Shown one piece after another: positions 9,534 through 17,308 of a stretch of 64,000 bases of DNA. The DNA is from Hydrogenophaga sp. PAMC20947 (GTDB lineage: Bacteria > Pseudomonadota > Gammaproteobacteria > Burkholderiales > Burkholderiaceae_C): assembly GCF_004795855.1 (NCBI RefSeq), contig NZ_CP039252.1:2046001-2110000 (forward strand). Direction: 5' to 3'. The notes under the pieces were generated by a model, which worked only from the letters and a program-made list of their open reading frames with translations, was not told the origin of the DNA and searched no databases. The position numbers and the translations under genes were made by a program. How positions within the stretch are numbered: the stretch's first letter is position 1; each line of letters begins with the position of its first letter.

Positions 9534-11321
9534 ATGAGTCAATCCACTGCACCCGAACGCCCCAAGGCGAGCACCCCCCAATCGCTGAGCGGCCTGCGGC
9601 CCTTCATTCGCCCCTACCGCTGGCAGATCGCTCTGGCGATCCTGTTTCTGGTGCTGGCGGCAGCCGCCACGCTGGTTTTCCCCGTGGCCCTGCGCCAGCT
9701 GATCGACGGCGGCCTCGTCGCGGGTGACCGCAGCGCCCAGGCCATGGGTTTGCGGGGCCACTTCCTGGAACTGTTTGCTGTGGCGTTTGCCCTGGGCATT
9801 TTTTCAGCGGTGCGCTTCTACCTGGTGAGCTGGCTCGGCGAGCGGGTCACCACCGACTTGCGCAATGCGGTCTACAGCCATGTGTTGCGCCAGAGCCCCG
9901 AGTTCTTTGAGTCCACCCAGACCGGCGAAGTGCTCAGCCGCCTGACCACCGACACCACCCTGGTACAAACCGTGGTCGGCTCCTCGTTGTCCATGGGCCT
10001 GCGCAACGGCGTCATGGGCCTGGGCGCCCTGATCATGCTGGTGTGGACCAACCCCTATGTGATGACACAGGTTTTGCTCATCCTGTTGCTGGTGGTGCTG
10101 CCCAGCATGTGGTTTGGTCGCCGCGTGCGCAAGCTCTCGCGCGCCAGTCAGGACCGCGTGGCCGACGCCAGTGCCATCGCGGCCGAGGTGTTGAACGCCA
10201 TCCCTGTGGTGCAAAGCTACACCGCCGAAGACCGCGAAGCCCAGCGCTTTGGCAAAGCCACCGAAAGCGCGTTCAAGACGGCCATCAAGCGCGCGAGCGC
10301 CCGCTCGGTGCTGGTGGCTTTCATCATCATCACCACCTCGGCCCTGCTGCTGTGGGGCCTGTACCAGGGCACGCAAGCGGTGATCAACGGCGATATCACG
10401 CCCGGCCACCTGGGCCAGACCGTGGTTTACATCATCATCCTGGCGGGCTCGGTGGCTGTGCTGGGCGAGGTCTATGGCGACTTGCTGCGCGCAGCGGGCG
10501 CCAGCGAACGCTTGATGGAGCTGCTGGCCAGCGAATCGCCGGTGCAATCCCCCACCAGCCCGGTGGATCTCCCGCGCCCCGAAGGCGGCAGTGCCGTCAC
10601 GTTTCACAAGCTGGATTTCCGCTACCCGTCGCGGCCCAACCAGGCCTCGCTCGACGATTTCAGCCTCTTTGTGCAACCAGGCCAGACCGTGGCACTGGTC
10701 GGGGCCAGCGGCGCAGGAAAAACCACGGTGTTCAGCCTGCTGCTGCGTTACTACGACCCGCAGCGGGGCCGCATCGAGGTCGACGGCGTGCCCATCAACC
10801 AGCTGAGTCTCGAAGACTTGCGCAACCGTGTGGGTATCGTGCCGCAAGATCCGGTGATTTTTTCCAGCAGTGCGATGGAGAACATCCGCTACGGCAAGCC
10901 AGACGCTTCTGACGAGGAAGTGAAAGCCGCCGCCATGGCCGCATTTGCCGACGAGTTCATCATGGATTTGCCCGAGCAGTACAACACTTACTTGGGCGAG
11001 CGCGGCGTGCGGCTCTCGGGCGGCCAGCGCCAGCGCATCGCGATCGCGCGGGCCATGCTGAAAAATCCGCCGCTGCTCCTGCTCGACGAAGCCACCAGCG
11101 CGCTTGACGCACAAAGTGAACGCGTGGTGCAGGCCGCGCTGGAATCGGCTATGCGCGACCGCACCACCCTCGTGATCGCCCACCGCCTGGCCACGGTGCA
11201 GCGGGCGGACCACATCGTGGTGCTTGACCATGGCCGCATCGTGGAACAAGGCACGCACGCCGAGTTGATCGAACGCGGAGGCATCTACGAAGGCCTTGCG
11301 GCTCTGCAGTTCACCACGTAA
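9534..11321 (+). CDS. MsbA-like ABC exporter half-transporter
   Basis: A 595-aa fused permease-ATPase. The N-terminal half (about 20-320) is an ABC exporter membrane domain with six helices. The C-terminal nucleotide-binding domain (about 350-590) has Walker A GASGAGKTT (390-398), signature LSGGQRQR (494-501), Walker B LLLLDEATS and the switch His in VIAHRLATV. Such proteins work as homodimers and move lipids, drugs or peptides outward across the inner membrane. The length is normal for the ABCB group. The start at 9534 fits the family and is preceded by GGAGG. No partner gene suggests a substrate. Downstream follows the tandem repeat at 11326. Confidence 0.92.
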   Translation: MSQSTAPERPKASTPQSLSGLRPFIRPYRWQIALAILFLVLAAAATLVFPVALRQLIDGGLVAGDRSAQAMGLRGHFLELFAVAFALGIFSAVRFYLVSWLGERVTTDLRNAVYSHVLRQSPEFFESTQTGEVLSRLTTDTTLVQTVVGSSLSMGLRNGVMGLGALIMLVWTNPYVMTQVLLILLLVVLPSMWFGRRVRKLSRASQDRVADASAIAAEVLNAIPVVQSYTAEDREAQRFGKATESAFKTAIKRASARSVLVAFIIITTSALLLWGLYQGTQAVINGDITPGHLGQTVVYIIILAGSVAVLGEVYGDLLRAAGASERLMELLASESPVQSPTSPVDLPRPEGGSAVTFHKLDFRYPSRPNQASLDDFSLFVQPGQTVALVGASGAGKTTVFSLLLRYYDPQRGRIEVDGVPINQLSLEDLRNRVGIVPQDPVIFSSSAMENIRYGKPDASDEEVKAAAMAAFADEFIMDLPEQYNTYLGERGVRLSGGQRQRIAIARAMLKNPPLLLLDEATSALDAQSERVVQAALESAMRDRTTLVIAHRLATVQRADHIVVLDHGRIVEQGTHAELIERGGIYEGLAALQFTT

Positions 11322-11325
11322 AGGG

Positions 11326-11745
11326 GTTGCCCCCACGCTCCACCGCTGCGCGGGTCGCTGCCCCCCGAGGGGGCTGACCTGGCTTGGGGCGGCCCTGCGC
11401 TGCGGTCGGCGGCCCCCACGCTCCGCCGCTGCGCGGGTCGCTGCCCCCCGAGGGGGCTGACCTGGCTTGGGGCGGCCCTGCGCTGCGGTCGGCGGCCCCC
11501 ACGCTCCGCCGCTGCGCGGGTCGCTGCCCCCCGAGGGGGCTGACCTGGCTTGGGGCGGCCCTGCGCTGCGGTCGGCGGCCCCCACGCTCCGCCGCTGCGC
11601 GGGTCGCTGCCCCCCCGAGGGGGCTGACCTTGCTTGGGGCGGCCCTGCGCGGCGGTCGGCGGCCCCCACACTCCGCCGCTGCGCGGGTCGCTGCCCCCCC
11701 GAGGGGGCTGACCTGGCTTGGGGCGGCCCTGCGCTACGGTCGGCG
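11326..11745 (+). repeat. five-copy tandem repeat, period 83-84 bp, GC-rich
   Basis: The anchor GCTGACCTGGCTTGGGGCGG or a close variant occurs at 11373, 11456, 11539, 11623 and 11707, that is with periods 83, 83, 84 and 84. Each unit contains CCCCCCGAGGGGG, which can fold back, and GCTGCGCGGGTCGCTGCC. The last two spacings have one extra C in the C-run. The array starts 4 bp behind the ABC exporter stop and ends 6 bp before the end of the peroxiredoxin gene, so it separates two convergent genes. It resembles the dispersed hairpin elements elsewhere in the window. Long open frames through it on both strands are a by-product of the base composition. Confidence 0.9.
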
Positions 11746-11751
11746 CAACCT

Positions 11752-12300
11752 TTACACGGCGCCGGTGTATTCGCCGCGCGCTGGGTAGTCTTTGGACACT
11801 GCGAAGTCGATAGCGCCGATGAGGTCCTGGAATTGTGGGCGAGCGAACGGCATGGTTTGCGTGGCGCCGTAATACAGCGTGCCATCGGGCCGCACCAGGA
11901 ACACGCCGGGCTCGCTGAACAACTCAGGCTCGTCGATGCCGATGGACGTGGTGCCGCGAGACGTGCTGATGTACAGCCCCCATTCGCGGGCGCTGCGAAG
12001 GCTCAGGTCGTAGGCAAACTTCACGCCGCTGGCTTTCACTTTTTCGGCCATGGCCTTGCCGCGCTCTTCCGAGTCGCTACTGATCGCCACCACCTGCACG
12101 CCACGACTGGCAAATTCAGGCGCCAGACGCTCGAGCTCCAGCAGGTATTTGGCGCAGATTGGGCAGTGCAGACCACGGTAAAACACCAGCAAGTCGAATG
12201 GTTCACCGGGGTTGGCACCCAGCACAAAGCGCTCGCCATTCGTCAACGGCAGGTTGAGGGCAGGCACGGGAAAACGGGGCATCAGGGACTGAACACGCAT
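11752..12300 (-). CDS. peroxiredoxin-like (AhpC/TSA family) protein
   Basis: A 182-aa thioredoxin-fold protein. The active-site region is VFYRGLHCPICAKYL with Cys46 and Cys49, which is a CxxC arrangement and not the single peroxidatic Cys of standard 2-Cys enzymes. Further fold landmarks are VVAISSDSEERGKAMAEK (about 80-97) and GVFLVRPDGTLYY (about 143-155). It may reduce peroxides or act as a thiol-disulfide reductase. The start at 12300 has AGGAG seven bases upstream; the 28 extra residues of the longer frame overlap the promoter region and are not credible. It is divergent from an AraC-type regulator, which probably controls it through the dyad at 12338-12383. Confidence 0.88.
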   Translation of the reverse strand: MRVQSLMPRFPVPALNLPLTNGERFVLGANPGEPFDLLVFYRGLHCPICAKYLLELERLAPEFASRGVQVVAISSDSEERGKAMAEKVKASGVKFAYDLSLRSAREWGLYISTSRGTTSIGIDEPELFSEPGVFLVRPDGTLYYGATQTMPFARPQFQDLIGAIDFAVSKDYPARGEYTGAV

Positions 12301-12337
12301 GGAAACTCCTAAAAAAATGGGGACCACACCATTGTGA

Positions 12338-12383
12338 TGTACGCTTTGCCAATCAAAATCCAAAAATGATTGCAATTCGTACA
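12338..12383. promoter_or_regulatory. dyad operator between peroxiredoxin and AraC-type regulator
   Basis: Two inverted arms, TGTACGCTTTGCCAATCA (12338-12355) and TGATTGCAATTCGTACA (12367-12383), match as TGTACG-N4-GC(C)AATCA apart from one inserted base. The arms fill most of the 84-bp divergent gap and the right arm touches the regulator start codon. This suits autoregulation and control of the divergent gene by the AraC-type protein. The binding partner is inferred from position. Confidence 0.6.
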
Positions 12384-12384
12384 A

Positions 12385-13230
12385 ATGAACACCGCCCCAC
12401 GCCTGGACCGCCTCTCTGCCCTGTTGGGCGGACTCGCGCCGCGCGTCCAGGTTTTGCGACCGGGCAGCGGCGACAGCACCCTGCAGTTCCCAAGCGAAGC
12501 ATCACGCGGCTTGTGGCTGCACCTGGTGTTGGCGGGCGGCGTTGAGCTGCGGTCGGAAAACCAGCACATCACCGTGGCCGAGGCCCCCGCCATGCTGATC
12601 TGCCGGGCAGATGTTGCCCACGCCCTCACGCGGTCCAGCGCCGGGCAGCCCGCAGCAGCGACAGCTCCAGAGGCGCTGTTGTGCGCCCGCGCCCACCTCG
12701 AAGGCCCGGTCGCGCCGCTGTTGCTGGCCGAATTCCGGCAACCCATGGTGGTACCGCTCTCCGGTGCCGATGCCTCGTTGCAGCAGGTTATTCAGTTGGT
12801 GAGTGCTGAAGTGAGTGAGCCGCGCTGTGGCCAGCCTTTGTTGCTGGACCGGGCTGGCGACATCCTGTTCATCGGCCTGCTGCGGCATCTGGTGGGCCAT
12901 GCCGGTAGTGGCCAAGGCCTGTTCCATGGCCTGGCCGATCCGCGCGTGGCCAGCACCCTGGTGGCCTTGCACGCCGAACCCCAGGCCGACTGGCGGCTGG
13001 AATCCATGGCCGCGCAGGCCGGCATGTCGCGCACAGCGTTTGTCAACTGTTTCCGCGACGCCCTCAACACGACGCCCGGCAAGTACCTGGCGCAGCTCCG
13101 ACTGGCGATTGCCCAGAAGGCGGTGTCGTCGGGCGACAGCCTCAAGACTGCTGCCCGGCGCACCGGCTACGCCGACGCCTCAGCGCTGTCCCGCGCTCTG
13201 TCCAAAGCCCGGACGCATGAGCAAGCCTGA
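12385..13230 (+). CDS. AraC-family transcriptional regulator with cupin-like N-terminal domain
   Basis: A 281-aa regulator. The N-terminal half (about 1-170) fits the cupin-type ligand domain of the AraC group often annotated as Cupin_6 (LGGLAPRVQVLRPGSG at the start, LLCARAHLEGPVAPLLLAEF in the middle). The C-terminal AraC DNA-binding domain (about 185-280) has two helix-turn-helix motifs: WRLESMAAQAGMSRTAFVNC and SLKTAARRTGYADASALSRA. An ATG at 12385 was taken as start; a TTG 15 bp upstream in frame lies in the dyad. It is divergent from the peroxiredoxin-like gene, so response to an electrophile or oxidant is a reasonable guess. It ends 13 bp before the convergent dppF stop. Confidence 0.88.
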   Translation: MNTAPRLDRLSALLGGLAPRVQVLRPGSGDSTLQFPSEASRGLWLHLVLAGGVELRSENQHITVAEAPAMLICRADVAHALTRSSAGQPAAATAPEALLCARAHLEGPVAPLLLAEFRQPMVVPLSGADASLQQVIQLVSAEVSEPRCGQPLLLDRAGDILFIGLLRHLVGHAGSGQGLFHGLADPRVASTLVALHAEPQADWRLESMAAQAGMSRTAFVNCFRDALNTTPGKYLAQLRLAIAQKAVSSGDSLKTAARRTGYADASALSRALSKARTHEQA

Positions 13231-13243
13231 AAAGCAGGCCTGA

Positions 13244-14206
13244 TCAGCCTGCGTGGTGGCAGGCCACCTGCCGGCCTTGCAGCATTCGCAAGACGGGCAG
13301 CTCGATTTCGCAACGCGCGTCCGCCAGCGGGCAGCGCTTGTGAAACGCACAGCCCGTGGGCGGGTCCAGCGGGCTGGGCAGCTCGCCGTGGATCTTGATT
13401 TTCTTCTGCCGATGGGCAGGGTCGATGGAAGGCGTGGCCGACAACAACGCTTGCGTATACGGGTGCAAGGCGTTGGCAAAGATCGTGGCCTTGGGGCCCG
13501 ACTCCACCACCCGCCCCAGGTACATCACCATCACGTCGTTGGCGATGTGCTCCACCACAGCGAGGTTGTGTGACACAAACACGTAGGCGGTCTTGAGCTG
13601 ATCCTGCAGGTCCATGAACAGGTTCAGCACCTGTGCCTGGATCGACACATCGAGCGCCGAGGTGGGTTCGTCGGCGACAAGAATCTTGGGCTGCAAAACC
13701 ATGGCCCGCGCGATCGCAATGCGTTGCCGCTGACCACCGGAAAACATGTGCGCGTAGCGGTCGTGGTGCTCCGGGCGCAGGCCCACGCGCTCCAGGCTTT
13801 CCATCACCTTGGTCTTGCGCTCGGTGGCACTCAGTGCTGTGTTGAGCAACAGCGGTTCACCGATCTGATGGCCAATTTTCTGGCGCGGATTGAGCGAGGC
13901 GTAGGGGTTCTGGAAAACCATCTGCACCTGGCTGCGCAAGCGCTTGTACTGCGCCTTGTCGCCCGGCTTCACCCACTCATCGCCCAGCTGCAGGCGGCCC
14001 TCAGTGGGCGGCTCGATCAGCGTGAGCTGCCGGGCCAGCGTGCTCTTGCCGCAACCCGATTCACCCACCACCGCCAGCGTGCGTCCCTGCTCCAGCTGGA
14101 ACGACACATCGGCCAATGCCTTCACCGTCACCGAAGGCTTCAAAAAACCCTGCGACACATGGTAATGCCGGGTCAGCGACTCGGCCTGCATCACCGGCTT
14201 GTTCAT
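13244..14206 (-). CDS. dppF: dipeptide/oligopeptide ABC transporter ATP-binding protein DppF
   Basis: A 320-aa ATPase with Walker [10 protein letters not shown] (about 48-56), signature [14 protein letters not shown] (about 160-173), Walker [13 protein letters not shown] and the C-terminal oligopeptide/dipeptide extension (about 255-318) with [16 protein letters not shown], whose cysteines are known in this family to bind an iron-sulfur cluster. It drives peptide import together with DppD. The ATG overlaps the dppD stop by 4 bp (ATGA), giving translational coupling. It is the last gene of the dpp operon and faces the AraC-type gene tail to tail. Confidence 0.93.
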   Translation of the reverse strand: MNKPVMQAESLTRHYHVSQGFLKPSVTVKALADVSFQLEQGRTLAVVGESGCGKSTLARQLTLIEPPTEGRLQLGDEWVKPGDKAQYKRLRSQVQMVFQNPYASLNPRQKIGHQIGEPLLLNTALSATERKTKVMESLERVGLRPEHHDRYAHMFSGGQRQRIAIARAMVLQPKILVADEPTSALDVSIQAQVLNLFMDLQDQLKTAYVFVSHNLAVVEHIANDVMVMYLGRVVESGPKATIFANALHPYTQALLSATPSIDPAHRQKKIKIHGELPSPLDPPTGCAFHKRCPLADARCEIELPVLRMLQGRQVACHHAG

Positions 14207-15177
14207 AGCACCTCCTGCGGGGTCATGGGGAAGAAGCAGCGCGTCTGCACCCCGTGTTGCTCAAACAGACCAGGCCGCTCGGTGCGACAGCGGTCCTGAA
14301 CCCGCGGGCAACGCGGCGACAGGAGGCAACCGGCTGGCCGGTCGTGCTGGCCTGGCACGATGCCCGGCAAGGTATGCAGGCGGCTGGCACCCCGGCTGTG
14401 CTCGGGCACACTTTGCAGCAAGGCCCGCGTGTAGGGATGCGTGGGGGCGGTGAACATGCGCGAAACCTCGCCCTGCTCTACCACCTGGCCAGCGTACATC
14501 ACCGCCACGCGCTGGGCCACCTCGGCCACCACCGCCAGATCGTGCGTGATCAGAATCAGCGCCATGTTGTGTGCCTTTTGCAGCTGCACCAAAAGCTCCA
14601 TGATTTGCGCCTGGATGGTCACATCCAACGCGGTCGTGGGCTCATCGGCGATCAGCAACTTGGGGTTGCAGGCAATGGCAATCGCGATCATCACGCGCTG
14701 CGCCATGCCGCCTGAGAACTGGTGCGGGTAGCTGTCCAGCCGATTCGCCGCGCCAGAAATTTCCACCATTTCCAGCAATTCGATTGCGCGCGCTTTGGCC
14801 GCCGATCCTCGCAGCCCCATGTGCTGTTTCAGCACCTCGATCAGCTGGAAGCCAACCGTGAAACTGGGGTTGAGCGAAGTCATGGGGTCCTGAAAGATCA
14901 TGGCCATATCCTTGCCCAGGATCTGGCGCCGCGCGCGATCGGAAATGGTCAGCAGATCCTTGCCGTCAAACACCAGCTTGTCGGCGTTGACCCGGCCTTG
15001 TCCGGCCAGCAGTCCCATCATGGCCATCATGCTGACCGATTTGCCCGAGCCCGACTCGCCCACGATGCCAAGCACCTGGCCTTGATCGAGTTGCACGTCG
15101 AGTGTGTCCACGGCACGAAAGCCGCGATCTTTGGCACCAAATTCGACGCTCAAATTTTGAATTTCCAAAAGACTCAT
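14203..15177 (-). CDS. dppD: dipeptide/oligopeptide ABC transporter ATP-binding protein DppD
   Basis: A 324-aa ATPase. Walker A is [10 protein letters not shown] (about 38-47), the signature is [14 protein letters not shown] (about 156-169) and Walker B is [14 protein letters not shown]. The C-terminal extension has [15 protein letters not shown] with the family cysteines. The start is at 15177 ([13 protein letters not shown]) with GAGG upstream; the open frame extends 43 residues further only because it runs through the hairpin repeat at 15241-15321. It is separated from dppC by this repeat (141 bp gap) and overlaps dppF by 4 bp. Confidence 0.93.
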   Translation of the reverse strand: MSLLEIQNLSVEFGAKDRGFRAVDTLDVQLDQGQVLGIVGESGSGKSVSMMAMMGLLAGQGRVNADKLVFDGKDLLTISDRARRQILGKDMAMIFQDPMTSLNPSFTVGFQLIEVLKQHMGLRGSAAKARAIELLEMVEISGAANRLDSYPHQFSGGMAQRVMIAIAIACNPKLLIADEPTTALDVTIQAQIMELLVQLQKAHNMALILITHDLAVVAEVAQRVAVMYAGQVVEQGEVSRMFTAPTHPYTRALLQSVPEHSRGASRLHTLPGIVPGQHDRPAGCLLSPRCPRVQDRCRTERPGLFEQHGVQTRCFFPMTPQEVL

Positions 15178-15240
15178 TTCAAATTCCTCATGCACTCCAC
15201 CGAAAGCACTGGGCGCCGTGGCGGGGATAACGCAATCCAA

Positions 15241-15321
15241 GTGACACCGCCGGGCCGGCTTTGCTGGACGGCAGGTGCGCCCCCTTGAGGGGGGCGTGCG
15301 AAGCACGGCGGGGGTGTTTCA
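15241..15321 (+). repeat. dispersed hairpin repeat, copy A (dppD-dppC gap)
   Basis: GC-rich element containing GCGCCCCCTTGAGGGGGGCG, a near-perfect hairpin, and ending GGGGGTGTTTCA. The final TCA is the reverse complement of the dppC stop codon, so on the dppC strand the element starts with TGAAACACCCC right at the stop. Related copies lie at 55282, 56243, 59571 and 62741, and inverted within nirJ at 62470-62556. Confidence 0.75.
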
Positions 15322-16179
15322 TGATGCCGTCTTGAGCTTGGGGTCCAGCGCATCGCGCAGACCATCGCCCACCAGGTTGATCGCCAGCACCGACAACAAA
15401 ATGGTCAGGCCCGGCAAAGTCACCACCCACCACGCACTCTCGATGTAGTCGCGCGCCGACGCCAGCATCGTGCCCCATTCCGGCAGCGGCGGTTGCACGC
15501 CCAGCCCCAGAAAACCCAGCGCGGCAATCTCCAGAATGGCCGCTGAAAAGCTCATGGTTGCGTGCACGATCAGTGGTGCGGTGCAGTTGGGCAACACGGT
15601 GACAAACATCAGCCTCAGCGTGCGCGCGCCCGAGAGGCGTGCGGCCGTTACGTAATCCTTCTGCAGCTCTGACATGGCCGACGCGCGCACCAGGCGCACA
15701 TAGGCCGGCAACGAAACCAGGGCAATGGCGATCATGGCGTTGATCAATCCCGGGCCAAGAATGGCCATGATCGCCACGGCCAGCAGCAGCGAAGGCAAGG
15801 CCATCATGATGTCCATGGCTCGCATGATCGCGGCGTCCATCCAGCGGCCAGCAAAGGCCGCCGTCAGCCCCAGGATCACCCCGGGGATCAAAGCCAGCAC
15901 CACCGACACCAGACCCACCAGCAGCGACAGGCGCGCCCCGTGGATCAAGCGCGACAGCAGGTCGCGGCCCAGCTCATCGGTGCCAAACAAAAACTGCCAG
16001 GTACCGCCTTCGGACCACACCGGCGCCTGCAGGAAATGCGCGCGGTATTGCTCGATCGGGCTGTAAGGCGCGACCCAGGGCGCCAGGATCGCGAGCGTGG
16101 CCACGATCAGCATGAAGAACAGGCCAGCAACGGCCCCTTTGTTGTGCGCGAAAGCGCGCCAGAATTCTCGGAAGTTCAT
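15319..16179 (-). CDS. dppC: dipeptide ABC transporter permease DppC
   Basis: A 286-aa inner-membrane permease of the BPD_transp_1 family. After an N-terminal helix (AVAGLFFMLIVATLAILAPW, about 15-34) comes the typical extracytoplasmic FLFGTDELGRDLLSRLIHGAR (two pieces around residues 67-87), and the EAA loop near LSGARTLRLMFVTVLPN (about 190-206) that contacts the ATPase. The start at 16179 overlaps the dppB stop by one base (TGATG). Its stop codon coincides with the first bases of repeat copy A. It forms the membrane channel with DppB. Confidence 0.93.
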   Translation of the reverse strand: MNFREFWRAFAHNKGAVAGLFFMLIVATLAILAPWVAPYSPIEQYRAHFLQAPVWSEGGTWQFLFGTDELGRDLLSRLIHGARLSLLVGLVSVVLALIPGVILGLTAAFAGRWMDAAIMRAMDIMMALPSLLLAVAIMAILGPGLINAMIAIALVSLPAYVRLVRASAMSELQKDYVTAARLSGARTLRLMFVTVLPNCTAPLIVHATMSFSAAILEIAALGFLGLGVQPPLPEWGTMLASARDYIESAWWVVTLPGLTILLSVLAINLVGDGLRDALDPKLKTAS

Positions 16180-17204
16180 CACTGCACCCGGATGCGCGGG
16201 TTGGCCACGCCGTAAAGAATGTCCACAAGAAAGTTGGTCAGGATGACCAGCGTTGCCACCAGCAAAATGCCGTTTTGCACCACGGGGTAATCGCGCCGCC
16301 CAATGGCGTCGATCAACCATTTGCCAATGCCTGGCCAGGAGAAGATGGTCTCGGTCAAGACCGCGCCGCCCATGAGGGTACCCACCTGCAGGCCCACCAC
16401 GGTGAGCACCGGGATCAATGCATTGCGCAGCGTGTGCACGAAGATCACCCTGGCGGGCGACAAGCCTTTGGCGCGCGCGGTGCGCACATAGTCTTCACGC
16501 AGCACTTCAAGCATGCTCGACCGCGTCATACGGGCAATCACGGCCAGCGGAATCGTGGCCAACACCACCGACGGCAAGATCAGGTGCCGCAGGGCATCCC
16601 ACACCGCGCCACCGTTGTATTCCGGATCGGCCTGCTGGGCCAGCCAGGCGTCCCAGACCATGAAGCCGGTTTGCGGCGGTACGTCGTAGAGCAGATCGAT
16701 GCGGCCCGAAACCGGCGTCCAGCCCAACCCGACGGAAAACAACATGATCAGCAACAAGCCCCACCAGAAGATGGGCATGGAATAGCCCGTGAGCGCGGCT
16801 GTCATCACCGTGTGGTCCAGCCAGGTCCCCCGCTTCACCGCAGCCATGACGCCGGCAACCATGCCCAGCACCAGGGCGATCAGCAAGGCCATGGTGGCCA
16901 GCTCGAGTGTGGCCGGGAACAAGGCTTTGAATTCACTCCAGACCGTGGCCTGGGATTTCAACGAAACACCCAGATCACCCTGGATCAATTGCCCCAGGTA
17001 GTGGCCGTACTGCACATACAGGGGCTTGTCCAGCCCCAGGCGCGTCAGGGCAGCGGCGTGGAGTTCGGGGTCCAGAGTGCGCTCGCCCATCATCACTTCC
17101 ACGGGATCACCGGGTATGAGACGGATGAGCGAGAAGGTCAGCAAGGTGACGCCCAGGATGGTGGGTATCAGCACGAGCAACCTGCGAAGGATGTAGCTCA
17201 GCAT
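16179..17204 (-). CDS. dppB: dipeptide ABC transporter permease DppB
   Basis: A 341-aa permease. It begins MLSYILRRLLVLIPTILGVT, the usual DppB/OppB start, and has SLIRLIPGDPVEVMMGE (about 25-41), several membrane helices and the EAA-type loop RTARAKGLSPARVIFVHTLRN (two parts, about 236-256). The length is normal (DppB of E. coli is 339 aa). It follows dppA by 104 bp; the gap holds a terminator-like hairpin, so read-through is needed for expression. AGGAGG lies upstream of the ATG. It is coupled to dppC by TGATG. Confidence 0.94.
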   Translation of the reverse strand: MLSYILRRLLVLIPTILGVTLLTFSLIRLIPGDPVEVMMGERTLDPELHAAALTRLGLDKPLYVQYGHYLGQLIQGDLGVSLKSQATVWSEFKALFPATLELATMALLIALVLGMVAGVMAAVKRGTWLDHTVMTAALTGYSMPIFWWGLLLIMLFSVGLGWTPVSGRIDLLYDVPPQTGFMVWDAWLAQQADPEYNGGAVWDALRHLILPSVVLATIPLAVIARMTRSSMLEVLREDYVRTARAKGLSPARVIFVHTLRNALIPVLTVVGLQVGTLMGGAVLTETIFSWPGIGKWLIDAIGRRDYPVVQNGILLVATLVILTNFLVDILYGVANPRIRVQ

Positions 17205-17238
17205 GAGGAGGTGCCTCGTCGAAATTTTGAAACGCGCA

Positions 17239-17273
17239 AAAAGGGACAGGCGTCAAAAGCTTGACGCCTGTCC
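17239..17273 (-). terminator. intrinsic terminator or attenuator between dppA and dppB
   Basis: A perfect 13-bp stem (GGACAGGCGTCAA at 17244-17256 and TTGACGCCTGTCC at 17261-17273) with loop AAGC. Read on the minus strand the hairpin is followed by CCTTTTT. This is a strong intrinsic terminator shape. Since it lies between binding protein and permease genes of one operon, it should let most transcripts stop after dppA and so give excess binding protein; it may also protect the dppA mRNA 3' end. Confidence 0.8.
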
Positions 17274-17308
17274 TTGAGCTTCAGGTACAAATCCTGAAGG
17301 ACGTGACT

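Noticed and set aside
11326..11745. CRISPR array
   Set aside because: The repeats are contiguous without unique spacers, and no cas genes are present.
9804..11885. 693-codon minus-strand open frame through the ABC exporter and the tandem repeat
   Set aside because: It is antisense to a clear ABC exporter and its remainder is translation of the GC-rich tandem array. High GC content keeps the frame open.
11384..12312. Plus- and minus-strand frames giving repeated RRRGPPQARSAPSGG-like or APTLRRCAGRCPP-like peptides
   Set aside because: They are direct translations of the 83/84-bp repeat and have no start signals; no evidence for a repeat protein.
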